The notes beneath the pieces were generated by a model. That model was not told the DNA's origin and made no database searches. It saw only the letters and a program-made list of their open reading frames with translations. Of a stretch of 64,000 nucleotides of DNA, positions 46,037-56,500 are shown in pieces; within the stretch, counting starts at the first letter, position 1; each line of letters opens with the position of its first letter. The translations under genes were made by a program, and so were the position numbers. Origin of the DNA: Costus lasius (taxonomy: Eukaryota; Streptophyta; Magnoliopsida; Zingiberales; Costaceae); the NCBI GenBank assembly GCA_027563935.2, contig CM050449.1:41390507-41454506 (forward strand). The letters are read 5' to 3'.

Positions 46037-46249
46037 ATAATTCACTATTTCAGTGTCTGCCAATATTGGCTACAAAATAAAAGAAACTAAACTAAGTGAT
46101 AATGCTTGGGTTGCCTCCTAAGAAGCGCTAATTTAAAGGTCATTAGCTTGACCAAAAATCAAATCTCATGGTAAATCAGTTCCAAAGTAAATAGCATGCA
46201 ATTTTTTCTTTTTTCGCTGTCCAAAAAGTTTAGCCACAAATCCAAATAT

Positions 46250-47382
46250 CTAGAATTTTAAATAAATCATAATCAATGTGGCTTTCTTAAATATGCGGAA
46301 ATCAAAATCAAAATTTTCAATGATCTTCTTATGTTTGTCAATGAGCAAAATCATAAGTCCTTTCTTCAAATTTCTATCTTCAATTGCAATAGGACTTATA
46401 TCAAAATATTCAAGCATTGGATCATCAAAATAGTCTTTCTGTCTCAAATTAGATTCCTCAATAAAGCATAAATTTTCAAATACATCAAAAGAGTGAATAT
46501 CAGATATGGGCAAAACATCATCATGGTGAGATTCATCAATGTTTGTAATTTTCAAATCCTTTTCAAGTTCCTCATGCTCATCATCAAATAATTTATCAAT
46601 TTTAAAATTATCAACAAAATCAGAGTAAGATTTTTCTAAATTAGTCCTCTATATCCTTCATCAGAATTAACCATAAACAATATATTATCAAAAGAATTAA
46701 TTTCATCAAAAGAGGGTTTTTCAATTTCAATTTCCTCAAACTTTTTCACAAATACATTATCAAAGGAATCAATTTCAAAATTATCAAAATCATAGTGAGA
46801 TGCATTAATGTCCACATAAGGCTCAATCTCAAAACAATCATCATCAGAGGGGGAATTTTCCAAATCAATTTCTTCAGTTTCAAACTCAAATAAACAAGCT
46901 TGCTGTGCTAACTGGGTTTCTAGAATTTTAGAATGAGCATGCATATTATTCATTCTATGTTTATGGGTCTCATGTGCCTCCTCACTTTGTTTCATGAAAT
47001 TTTCAAACATTATCTCTAAGCTAGATTTTTCAGTATTCTCAAAGTAAGGTTCAGAAGTATAGTTTGAGCAATCATCATAAAAAGAGGTTTGGTGATTTTC
47101 CCATCTGGAATACAATTGATAAGATTCTTTCCATGATAAATTGGGATTTAAAAATTGGCAATCAGAGGTATAATGATCAAAATATCCACAAATATCATAT
47201 CTAATAGAAGAAGAAGATTTCTTAACAAAGTGCATAAAAGAGTCTAATCTATCTGCAAGAATGTACAATGAATCATATTTACCTTGTGGCATGTAAACCT
47301 CACCTCTTTCAGTTGCCCAGGAGTTGTGATTAGAAGACATATTTTCAAATCTATCAAGAACAGAAAAATAATCCAACACCAA
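46250..47382 (-). pseudogene. Gag-like acidic protein of the Athila-related element
   Basis: Main frame 47382-46636 (about 248 residues), continuing with stops to 46250. Near residue 85 is YDICGYFDHYTSDC, a zinc-knuckle remnant with the first Cys changed to Tyr. The rest is Asp/Glu/Phe/Ser-rich (runs such as FDNFEIDSFDNVF). No protease or RT. Role unknown. Confidence 0.6.
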
Positions 47383-47623
47383 TCAATCAAATAAAACCCC
47401 TTTTTTATGTTCTTATTTTTTATTTTTTATTTATTTTTTTTCAGAATATATAAAACAAAGAAAATATAAAACACAAGCCAATTCACAAATTTTAAAAAAT
47501 CTCAGTTCTGTCACAACTTCTGAAAATCCAAAACCTGCAAAAACAGAAAATAAAGTTAAATCTAAAACAAATAAAACCTAGTCTAGCAATACTAATAACT
47601 ATTTTGATATTAACAAAACTAAG

Positions 47624-47642
47624 GTCCTCGGCAACGGCGCTA
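47624..47642 (-). other. tRNA-Asp type primer-binding site
   Basis: CTCGGCAACGGCGCTA, one or two changes from the tRNA-Asp 3' end, adjoining the LTR at 47649. Confidence 0.75.
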
Positions 47643-47648
47643 AAAACT

Positions 47649-49350
47649 TGTTGTGATCCGCAAGTGCACAGATGCTCGAAGTAATAAAATAGATATCAAA
47701 CCACAGAGACATACGTGTTAAGTACCAAATAATTATTTTCTCACTAGCTAAGCAAATCGAATATGATGAAAACACAAACGGAAAGTATACTAAATATCTG
47801 AGAGAGAAACTGGGACTAGGGGTTCATCCACCTTAATTCTAATGACTAGAAGGAAATAAAGGTTGTCAGTCAAATTTTATTACGATAAATATTTAATTTA
47901 CTTCATAAAAGGATTATTTTGCTCTCGCGCAGACGATCATACAAAGGACCAATCCTCACTCTCGTGCAAGATCTATCCAATGCTGAAAATAAGTAAATCA
48001 TTGAACAAAGAACTCAAGGATCACTCTCGTGCATCCTGAAACTCATCACAATTTCTACTTAAGGTTTTCCAACGTTCTGATCCTCACTCTCGTGCAGGAT
48101 CTTCACATCTAACACATTAACTCAATCCAAAGAATCAGAAACTCAACATGGCAATAAAATCACTAGAAATCAGAATTCGAAGAACTACCTAATCTCTTAC
48201 GATATTTCCAAACTCAACAATTCTTAAGGTTCCAAATTTCACAATCAATCTCTCGGTCTATTTCACAAAATTCTAAAACATGCTGATGTTTATAAAACTA
48301 AGGAGAATAAAAAACAATCAATCACAAAAGTAAAATTATCATAATAAAATTATCATGACAAAAGTTAATGTTTTCTAGTCATTAACAAACCAAGGGGATT
48401 ACACCCCATGTCCCATAAAAAGATCTAAGCTTGCATGGAAGGAAGATTACAGTAATCCATAGTGTAGGAAATTGAAAACAAAGAGAGAAAACAATTTACG
48501 GTACAGCCGTAAAGATGATTACGGCCGTAATCTGCGATGAACAGCGGCGGCGACTGGTGTTTCGTTGATTTCTTCTCCGTCTGATCTTCTTTCACTCTAA
48601 AATTTCTGGTGTGTCCTTCCCTCCTCCAGCCGAAGCTTCAGTGTAAAAATCACGACCTAAGGTGCCCTTTACGCCTCTCGGCGCGAGGCCAAACCCTAAG
48701 CACCTCTCTGTTGATTGCTCTCTCGATACTCAATAAATATTAGGGCTTTTACTTCGTGTGTCTTCTCCTCTTCAAGATGAGTCCGTAGCATCTTTCAGAT
48801 TTCAATTTGGACTTCTGGATCAAACGATATGGTCCGCACAAGATTCGGACCCGAAAAACTCGTGAAATTAGACCAAAAATACGGTACCGTGGGAGTTTTA
48901 CCCAAAAAAAACGGCAGTGCCGTATTTTTCACAAAAACTCAAACTTTTTGGTTGAAATACTCCAAAAATATGGTACCGTGATAGTTATTCTCAAAAATAC
49001 GGTAGTGCCGTATTTTGCCCAAAATCTCTGATTAAAGTCGTCTAAAATTACGGTACCGTGGTAGTTTGTCTGGAAAATACGGTAGTGCCGTATTTTTGCT
49101 AGAAAGCTCATTTTGACTTAAAATTTGACAGGTAGCTTTGTTTCAACATCTAGAATCCATTGGTGTGCTCAAACCTTCCAAAATTCATCAAAATAAGGCA
49201 CTTTTTATCTGAAAATGATCAAAAACAAGAAATGGTGTAGATCCCATAATATTTGACAAATAAGGCTTAAAAACAAGTAAAAGAGCATAAATATGACACA
49301 AAAAGACACATCAAATGACACAAAATATACTATGAATTTTGGTGTCATCA
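47649..49350 (-). repeat. Athila-related LTR (1702 bp)
   Basis: Plus-strand start TGTTGTGATCCGC, end TTTTGGTGTCATCA. It has dyads of the same type as the other LTR at about 48495-48530 and 48880-49100. Confidence 0.87.
48880..49100. repeat. Dyad array TACGGTACCGTG / TACGGTAGTGCCGTA
   Basis: Three units of about 72 bp, each with TACGGTACCGTGGTAGTT-like text followed by (T)ACGGTAGTGCCGTATTTT. Core palindromes: CGGTACCG and TACGGYAGTGCCGTA. Confidence 0.8.
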
Positions 49351-50758
49351 CTAGGGTAAGTGGGGTTGACTTACTAGGGTTAAGGTTACGGTAAAACTCC
49401 AAGCCCTTTCCATAAATCCCTTCTTATTAGCCTTATGCACCAAGGACTTACTAAAGAAGTCCTCCAAGCCATATATGCCCCAACCCTTGCCATAGAGGCA
49501 AGGTTACCATCCAAGGTAGAAAGGGGGAGGCGCCAATTGCTTCCTAATGAAGCACATTACGCCAACATCTCCCCATTAAGCCCTTAGGTGCTAATGGGAA
49601 TAGTTTTCTCCCCCATTATACCCTTATGCCCTCTTATCTCTTCATGAGAACTTATTATTGGGCCTCATTGGGTAATGAGCTAACCCAAACTTCATTACAA
49701 AGGTTGATTAAGTCATTTGATCCAATCCAATGCAACCCTAACTTAAATGTGACCAACCACGGTCAATTTCGGGTCAATCTACCAAAAATAAAGTTTGGCT
49801 TCAATAAGTCTCTTCCATCTCATCAGGCTTATTGGCGCTAATGAAATCTCCCAAATAGATCCAAGTTATCCAATAACTCGATCATAAAGTTTCTCGATCA
49901 ATACGAGAACTCAAGTATCAAGGTGTGCGACACTATAGGTTCCTCTGACGTTGGCAGTGTTGACCTAAGATCACCACAAGCAGTGAGTGACACCTAACAA
50001 TGCATCGCTATTACCCAAGTCATCAGAATGGATATCGACATCAACATCCCAATCATCGAAATTAGGTATAGATGCTTTAGAGACTCTTTGCCAAACTGAT
50101 ATCCGATTGGACAAGTGTGTCACTACTTGTTTTTACCCAATCTCATGGTCATGACTAAATCAGGTTTTCACCTGGGTATGGTCATACACTTTTAGTCATA
50201 GAAATATAGGGGGCCCGTGGATATTAAGCTTATCTCAGGATGGGCAAATCCTATGTCTGTACATTGACCTTCTCATATGAGTAATTACATATTCAATGAC
50301 AACCGTTATGACCTCCCAACTATGGTAAAGTGTTAGGTTATATCAAAACATGTCCCTAACCATATAAAAGAGTCAATGACCTCAAGTCAAGGGATCAATG
50401 CATCTCTTGTCACTTGTGAGGATAACTCATGACACTAAGTCAGTGCCTCATAGCGGGTCGGTCTAGTATATCTACCACTAGTACACCTATATGTCTACGT
50501 TAGCACCTCATGCTTAACCAGCCCATATACTAGTCTCACATGTACCAGCGTTGTCCCATATCCACTAAGGTACTTGATTGGGGATAAGAGTTTAAGCACA
50601 GATCCAATCTGTCTCCAGGGATATTATCATATAGGAACACAATCGCAGATGTAAACTAAGCATGATAATGACAATGCCAGAATGATATATAAGAAGTACC
50701 AATATCAAGTAGTACAAAAGATAGACCATAACTAGGTCTTAGGGCATAAACACCAACA
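49351..50758 (-). repeat. Copia LTR fragment, minus orientation
   Basis: Collinear with the far two thirds of the C1/C2 LTR and ending at ...AACACCAACA (50758). The left part is lost at the junction with the Athila-related LTR. No internal copia sequence follows on the left. Confidence 0.87.
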
Positions 50759-51969
50759 CAAGCAAGCTCGCCGTTTAACTGAGGCCATCTACCGCGTCCA
50801 CGTCAGAACGAAGGGTCAACACGCCTTCTTCCGTCGAGCGGCAGTCATAGCATACTTCCTCGATAAGAGTCTTCTCCCTCTCGTCCTTCGTCCGACGAAT
50901 GATCGATACCCCATTCGAGTTCAACGTTCACCTAAAGCCGACGACCTGGGTTTGCCGAAGCTGCAGAAGAAGAAGGGGGGCGACGGGAAGAGGTCATAGG
51001 GGAATTCAACATTGAAGGTGCTCCGAATCTCGCCACCCACACCACCAGAGCAAGCAGATGAGGGCTACCACTTGCCTTCGCCAGAATCGCAGAATCGTTG
51101 ACGGAGGAAGATGCGAAAGAGGAAGGCTGAGCAAGGTTCGTTGTCAACCTTGCTAGCCAGCGGAATTTCCTCGTCGATACCTCCTTTCAACCACTCCATC
51201 CCTCTCTTTATAGGGAGCTTGATAGTGAATCGATTCCGGCCCGATCCTGTCCAGACGCACATATCCGACAGCCTTACGTGACGTCGACCTATCATCAGAC
51301 ATGCTCTACCACAGCTGGATTTGCGATCAGATCTGCTTTGCCGATCGCGTTCTTCCTACGCGAAGATCTCCTCGCTGTCTCGTCGAATGCCATGCAGCTA
51401 CACTGCTCAAACTTTGACACTGTGCCAGTTTGCCAACGCCACATGACAGCTTCAATGCGTTAGCTTATTGGATCGCCCGCCGTAGCTTCTCCGCTTCGTG
51501 TGCGTTTGAAGCCCATGCTTGATGCCACTGCTCCACCCGGCATCACTGATCTAAGCACTCCACAACGTCAGATCCAAGTGGCCCTTTCGCGTGCTCTCGC
51601 TAATGTAGGCTGCCGGAGGTGAAGGGATGTTGCTAGCACGTCGAATCGTAGTCTTGCACATCATTCGCATCTCATCGCCATTTCATCGCATACGCACCGC
51701 CTTGTTTGCTGGGAATCGCCACCTGGTGGCGTGACCTCAACCGGCGTCGCTTCTTATAGGGTTGTCAAGACCTCCGGCTGTTGGCGGGCATCGATGACGT
51801 CGCCCACGTCACGCATGATGTGGGATTTCGCCATCGAGAGATTTCTCCAAATCGAGCTCCGATTTTGAATATGGGCCCGGGCTGAATTTTGACCCGGTCA
51901 ATAGCCCAGTTGACCGGCCAGCTATGTTGTGCTTGGACCTAACACCTAGTAAGGTCAATCAAGGAATGT
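50759..51969. other. GC-rich block of unknown origin
   Basis: About 1.2 kb, much GC-richer than its surroundings. Plus strand: a 79-codon frame from 50760 to a TAG at 50997 (QARRLTEAIYRVHVRTKG, FFRRAAVIAYFLDKSLL, Lys-rich end) without its own ATG. Minus strand: a TATA-like box (CTATAAAG, complement around 51204-51213), a CT-rich leader, then a short frame MLNSPMTSSRRPPSSSAA. It could be a gene 5' end disrupted by the copia LTR, or part of an unrecognised element. I do not recognise either protein. Confidence 0.35.
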
Positions 51970-52281
51970 GCATGAATCACAAATTACTATTACTAATTGG
52001 TGAAATTGTATAAAATTTAATTGAATTTCATAGAATTTAACTAAAATTTTATAGATTTAAACTAATTTTATAAAATGTTGATTAAATTTTGTAAAATGTA
52101 ATTAAATTTTATAAAATATTAAGTTAAACCTATGAAAGTGGGTTAAAATCTATAGAATTTGGTTAAAACATAAAATTTGGGTTAAATTCTATAAATTTTT
52201 ATTGAAATCTTTAAAAAGTGATCAAATTTTATATAATTTAGAGTAAATTTTATGAAATTTTGCACATTTTGTGATTCATGC
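51970..52281. repeat. AT minisatellite bounded by inverted repeats
   Basis: Inverted repeats GCATGAATCACAAA (51970-51983) and TTTGTGATTCATGC (52268-52281) enclose about 13 degenerate units of roughly 20 bp with consensus near TTAAATTTTATAAAATTTAA (about 52000-52262). GGTCAAT occurs just outside on both sides (51953-51959 and 52284-52290), though not directly adjacent. Confidence 0.75.
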
Positions 52282-52361
52282 CCGGTCAATTGATTTGATA
52301 CGCTCTTAATTAATGCAAAGACTTTTATCTTGCAGGTAGGAGTGAGGACTCAAGGTCAGTA

Positions 52362-53135
52362 CGGAAAAAAGTTTTAAGCGCTCTGGGGCGCTTAAGTGGG
52401 GAAAAACGGCTCGTTTTTCCCAAAAAAAAAATTTTATTATTATTTTTAGAAATAATGTATACGTTGTAAGCTTTATAATGGTACTAATATTGGGGTATTT
52501 TAGATTTCGTATACGTATAAAATATACTAACCAATATTAGTTTTTTTATAAAGTGAATAGTATATTTTGTCTTATATGTGACATTGATTAAGGTATTTTA
52601 TACGTATACATAATCTAAAATACCCCAATATTGATATCCCAATATACATCATTTCTAAATAAAAAATAAAAAAAAATATTTTTTTGGAAAAAACAAAGCA
52701 CCCCGTTTTTCCCCACTTAGGGTCTGTTTGGCTCCGCTGTTAATGGCTTTATAATTGTGCTAAACTGTGCTGTACTGCATTGTACTATACTATCAAAATT
52801 TATAAGATAATTTAATTAATAACTTTTTAACTGCTGTCAAAATTTAAAATAATAATATATTTTATTTTTCTATAGTATAAAAATTTTGAATTATTTAAAA
52901 TAATAATATTTAAAATTTTAAATAAAATAATATAAATTACTTTTTTGAAGCTGCAGAAACTGAAAAGCTTCAAATTACAATTTTTATAATTTTTATTTTT
53001 ACCATTTTTTTTATTTTTATTTTTTATTACTAAATATTTTTTTTTACTTTCTATTTAAAAACTGATTAAAAGTAATTTAAAAGTATAATAAAACATGCCC
53101 TTAAGCGCCGGCAGGCGGTTAAAACTTTTTTTCCG
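52362..53135. mobile_element. Foldback MITE with long terminal inverted repeats
   Basis: Left arm CGGAAAAAAGTTTTAAGCG... and right arm ...TTAAAACTTTTTTTCCG are inverted copies, and pairing continues through GCGCTTAAGTGGGGAAAAACG, TTAGAAATAATGTATA, AATATTGGGGTATTTTAGAT and GTATACGTATAAAATA: about 180 bp of arm on each side. Without the inserted Tourist element it is about 390 bp. The flanks GTCAGTAC and GATAGTAC may be an imperfect 8-bp target duplication (overlapping the end bases), which would suit a hAT- or Mutator-like origin. No coding capacity. Confidence 0.82.
52720..53100. mobile_element. Tourist-like MITE (381 bp) in the foldback element
   Basis: Ends GGGTCTGTTT and AAACATGCCC are imperfect inverted repeats; target duplication TTA at 52717-52719 and 53101-53103, typical of PIF/Harbinger-type MITEs. 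Removing it restores the CCCCACTTAAGCGCC arm of the host MITE. The interior is AT-rich. Confidence 0.82.
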
Positions 53136-53568
53136 ATAGTACAGAACGGCATCGCTTGCGCCATAAGCTATATCCCATTTCCCTGAGAAGCAACAGCACG
53201 CATCCTATATCGCGAAGGCTCTGCGCGTATTTATCTCATTGGCTACGATCACTGTCCTATGTTCGGCCCTACCATCTACCAATCACTTCAGCCCATGCTC
53301 CGCACAGTATCTACGATCCAACTGTCAGGAGTCATCTGATTCAACATCCAACGGACATCCCGAGGCCCAGATGCTGCTCCTGTCATTTGCTCTCTCTGTC
53401 TCTCTCCTGTAATTTCGTCGCACGCCGCAGTAGAGCACGGCGAAAAAAGGAAGGCGAACAAAAACGTAAAAAAGATCGATCCGAAGACTAGTCGAAGGTA
53501 GGGTACAAGATTCCTCCCGGCTGGCACCGATTTGTTCCTGTAGACGGAGGAGTTCGATTGGCCCATCA
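53136..53568 (+). promoter_or_regulatory. RPN9 promoter and 5' UTR region
   Basis: 433 bp between the foldback MITE and the start codon. It contains CCAATCACTTCAGCCCAT at about 53278-53295 (CCAAT and an AGCCCAT/ATGGGCT element) and TTGGCCCATC just before the ATG (53558-53567), motifs common in promoters of proteasome and ribosomal genes. No clear TATA box. Site assignments are inference. Confidence 0.4.
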
Positions 53569-56500
53569 ATGGCGGGTGCGCTCCAGTACCTTGAATCACA
53601 GCGCAGCGCACAGCCGGAACTCGCCGATTGGTACAACGCCCTGGCGGATTTATACCAGCGCAAGCTATGGCATCAGCTCACTCTTAAGCTCGAGCAATTC
53701 GTTGCCTTGGCCGTCGTCCAGGTCGGTCTCCCCCACTTTCTCTCTCCCTCTTTTTCTTCCTAGGGTTTTAGCTGTCAGTTTCGATTTGGTTTAATATTCC
53801 TTTGATGTGTTGTATATTCTGTCATCTGGTTCTCGACTTGATTCTGCACTTTCGTGGTTCCTTTCCCTTTATAACATGTGTTGTTTGATCTGGAGCGCAA
53901 TTTTCATTTTTTTTTTTTGCATAAAAATAGATATTGCAGTTGGAGAACATTTCTTCCTCCTGAGCAATTATGGGTTAACGGAATAAAGTTACCAAGGAGA
54001 TATTCCTGCTTTCTAGATTTACTTTCGTTTTGATTTTTTTGTTTCTGTGAAAAATTTCTTGATAAACATCAACATTGAGGATTCCTGACCCATGTCGATA
54101 CTGCTCGTAGGCAGTAAATGCAATTCTTTTCTTTTGGACATTTGCCTTTTTATTTGTGCGCTCTACTATATTAAGGGTATCTTGTATTGTAATTACTTAT
54201 ATTTTTGTCATCAAAATAGTAACTATCAACTGTTATTACATCGCATTTCTTGGAACTAAAGTATCAGTTTTTAGTGGGGGAGATTATTCACGCGTGATTG
54301 TTCTTGAACATATATTTTATGTGAAGGACGTCTTTCTTATATGAGCAATTGTATTACAGATGTATAATAATTGCACTTCAATCTGCTCCTCCTCTTACAG
54401 AGAAAACAACTTCATAACAAGGCGATGCATTTACTAGAACTTCTACCCCAAGCACACACAATGGAACCATAAATACTCAAGTGAAATCCATCCACAATAT
54501 TTGGTTCGTGGACAATATTGTTGTAGTAAGGGTCATAATGCTAGAGGAATCATTAGAGCATAATTTTGAGGGGAAGATCAAAGGCATCTATATTGTAAAA
54601 TCGATTTTTGATATAGGGTAGAATTGTAACACATATATGTCCTTTCAAACAATGTTATTAAAAAGTATAGGTCTTTTAAGGCACCAAGGACAGTTTCACA
54701 AAGTCTAGATGCTCTACTAGGTTCTTGTCTTAGTGGATTAAGGCTCAAAATTTAAGAAAATCATAAAAATGTTGTTAAGCTAATATAGTTGCTAAAAATT
54801 ATTGCATATGAGTGATGGTTTATTGATTTCAATATTTTACTAAAATTAAAGTCATTATGAATGCTAGATATCAGTAAACATATTGATTTGCCTCTCAATG
54901 CTAACATGTATTTATGCATGGCATGTTTCTTTGTCCAACCATTCATACAATAAGAATTAACACGTAAGTCTCTAAACGTTCACAGATGAGAAGTTTAAAA
55001 GAGGACATCAAATTGGATAATATCAAAAGTCAAAATGAACAAGTAAACTAAAAGTGTCAAGGCTTCAACCGTGAAATGTTATGCAACATCGACTCAGTGT
55101 CAAAAAATGTATAAATACGAAGCCAAACATCAAAGTACAAGTTTGTTGCAATCTTATTCATCCATCAATTGTACAATCTAATTAATGATCCTACCCATCC
55201 TACATATGCAGTTATCCCACTGTAGATCCATATCAATTGGTCTAATCTAGCTGATATGAGGACAATTCTACTGTCCAAAATACATTTTTGACTTCATTTG
55301 TCATAGTTTTTTTGCTAGAAATGAATTATTATTTTTCTCTTTGCCTTGCAATGATACCATATTACTAGATTGATTGTGGTGGTAAGATTCTATAAACCAG
55401 AATTGTTATGCTAACCTAAAAAGATGGGTTAGTAGACCGTGCTTACCCACAGTGAGCTTTAAACATGGACAGCTCTCTTTATCTACTTTTTCATTTTATG
55501 ATTTTGTGTGTCAGTCTTTATTATCAAAGACGGAATGGGCTAGGCACCATGGGCTTAAGATGTAGAGATACAGTGAGACAACTTAATTTTTAAAAATAAT
55601 AAAAAATGTAAATATATACCTTTCACTAAAGTAAGAAGTACCACAAGAAATTATTATAAAAAATACCATACTAAGTCAAACTTATATGCTCTGCCCATCA
55701 TAATTGATGAGTATTAAATACATGATCATTAAGCACCACAAGAAATTATTATCAAAATACCATACTAAATCAAACTTAAATGCTCTATCCGTCATAATTG
55801 TTGAGTATTAAGTACATGATCGTTATGCTTGAAAATGATTACCAATACTACACATCATTTTAAATAATTCTAATGTTATAATATTATAAAAGTAAAACAT
55901 AAATATAAATTACTCTATTTAAAAGCTCTGATACAGATGGGCCAGCACAGGCCCAGTGGAGGGTCTACTCCAGGCGTTCGGTCAAAGACAGGGCCCAGGC
56001 CCATTAGCGGGAGAGAGGGCTTGTAAGGGAGGAGGGGGCGAATAGGAGGGGGGCATCGTATCTTTGCTTTTGTTAGGTTAACCCTAATTTCTCATCACAG
56101 TGGTGGTTTTAGGGACGATCTTTGATCGTAACAGTGGTCCGACCTGCCGGATCCACTGGGGGCGACGAGCGGCGTGCGTTCTCAGTGTCGACGGAGAAAT
56201 TCGTGCAGCAAGGGAGAAGAAGATCGTCGCCAGTCGGAGAAATCGATCGAGTGCCATGGCGACGACGAGATCTGACTCACGTTTTGATGCTATCGAAAAA
56301 ACGTTGCAAGACATGTTGGCGGGGGAGGAGCAACGGCGCAAGGCGGAAGCCGCCAACGAAGATCACCAGCGGATGGTTGACGAGGAGAGGAAGACAATGA
56401 AGGAGGACTTGCTAGAGCTGAAACATTTGATGACGGAGATGTTGAAGGGGAAGTCGAGTGACAGCAACACTGTTACACCGCCTGGCTCTCGTCGTCAGGA

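Larger units (their letters stand above)
38391..46040 (-). mobile_element. Athila-like gypsy segment, circularly permuted around one LTR
   Basis: In minus-strand order: integrase (45974-44718), 3' non-coding region, a single LTR (43589-41755), tRNA-Asp primer site, gag, protease, RT/RNase H, and the start of integrase again (to 38398). The ends are direct repeats: 38398-38590 and 45845-46036 differ at only about 3 positions. Athila-type features are the DLGAS protease, MDDFSVYG reverse transcriptase and tRNA-Asp primer. The fingers and N-terminal palm of RT are deleted at about 39471-39479. The flanks are G1 on the left and a different Athila-like element on the right. Confidence 0.75.
46041..49350 (-). 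mobile_element. Athila-related non-autonomous element, 5' part
   Basis: LTR 47649-49350, a tRNA-Asp type primer site, a gag-like frame and a stretch (46105-46160) matching the post-integrase DNA at 44676-44730, so pol is missing altogether. The left end is lost at the junction with the permuted segment. Confidence 0.65.

Noticed and set aside
53288..53663. Overlapping frames on both strands around RPN9 exon 1
   Set aside because: GC-rich 5' UTR shadow frames; none conserved and they overlap the real start.
54156..54344. 62-codon frame in RPN9 intron 1
   Set aside because: AT-rich chance frame without features.
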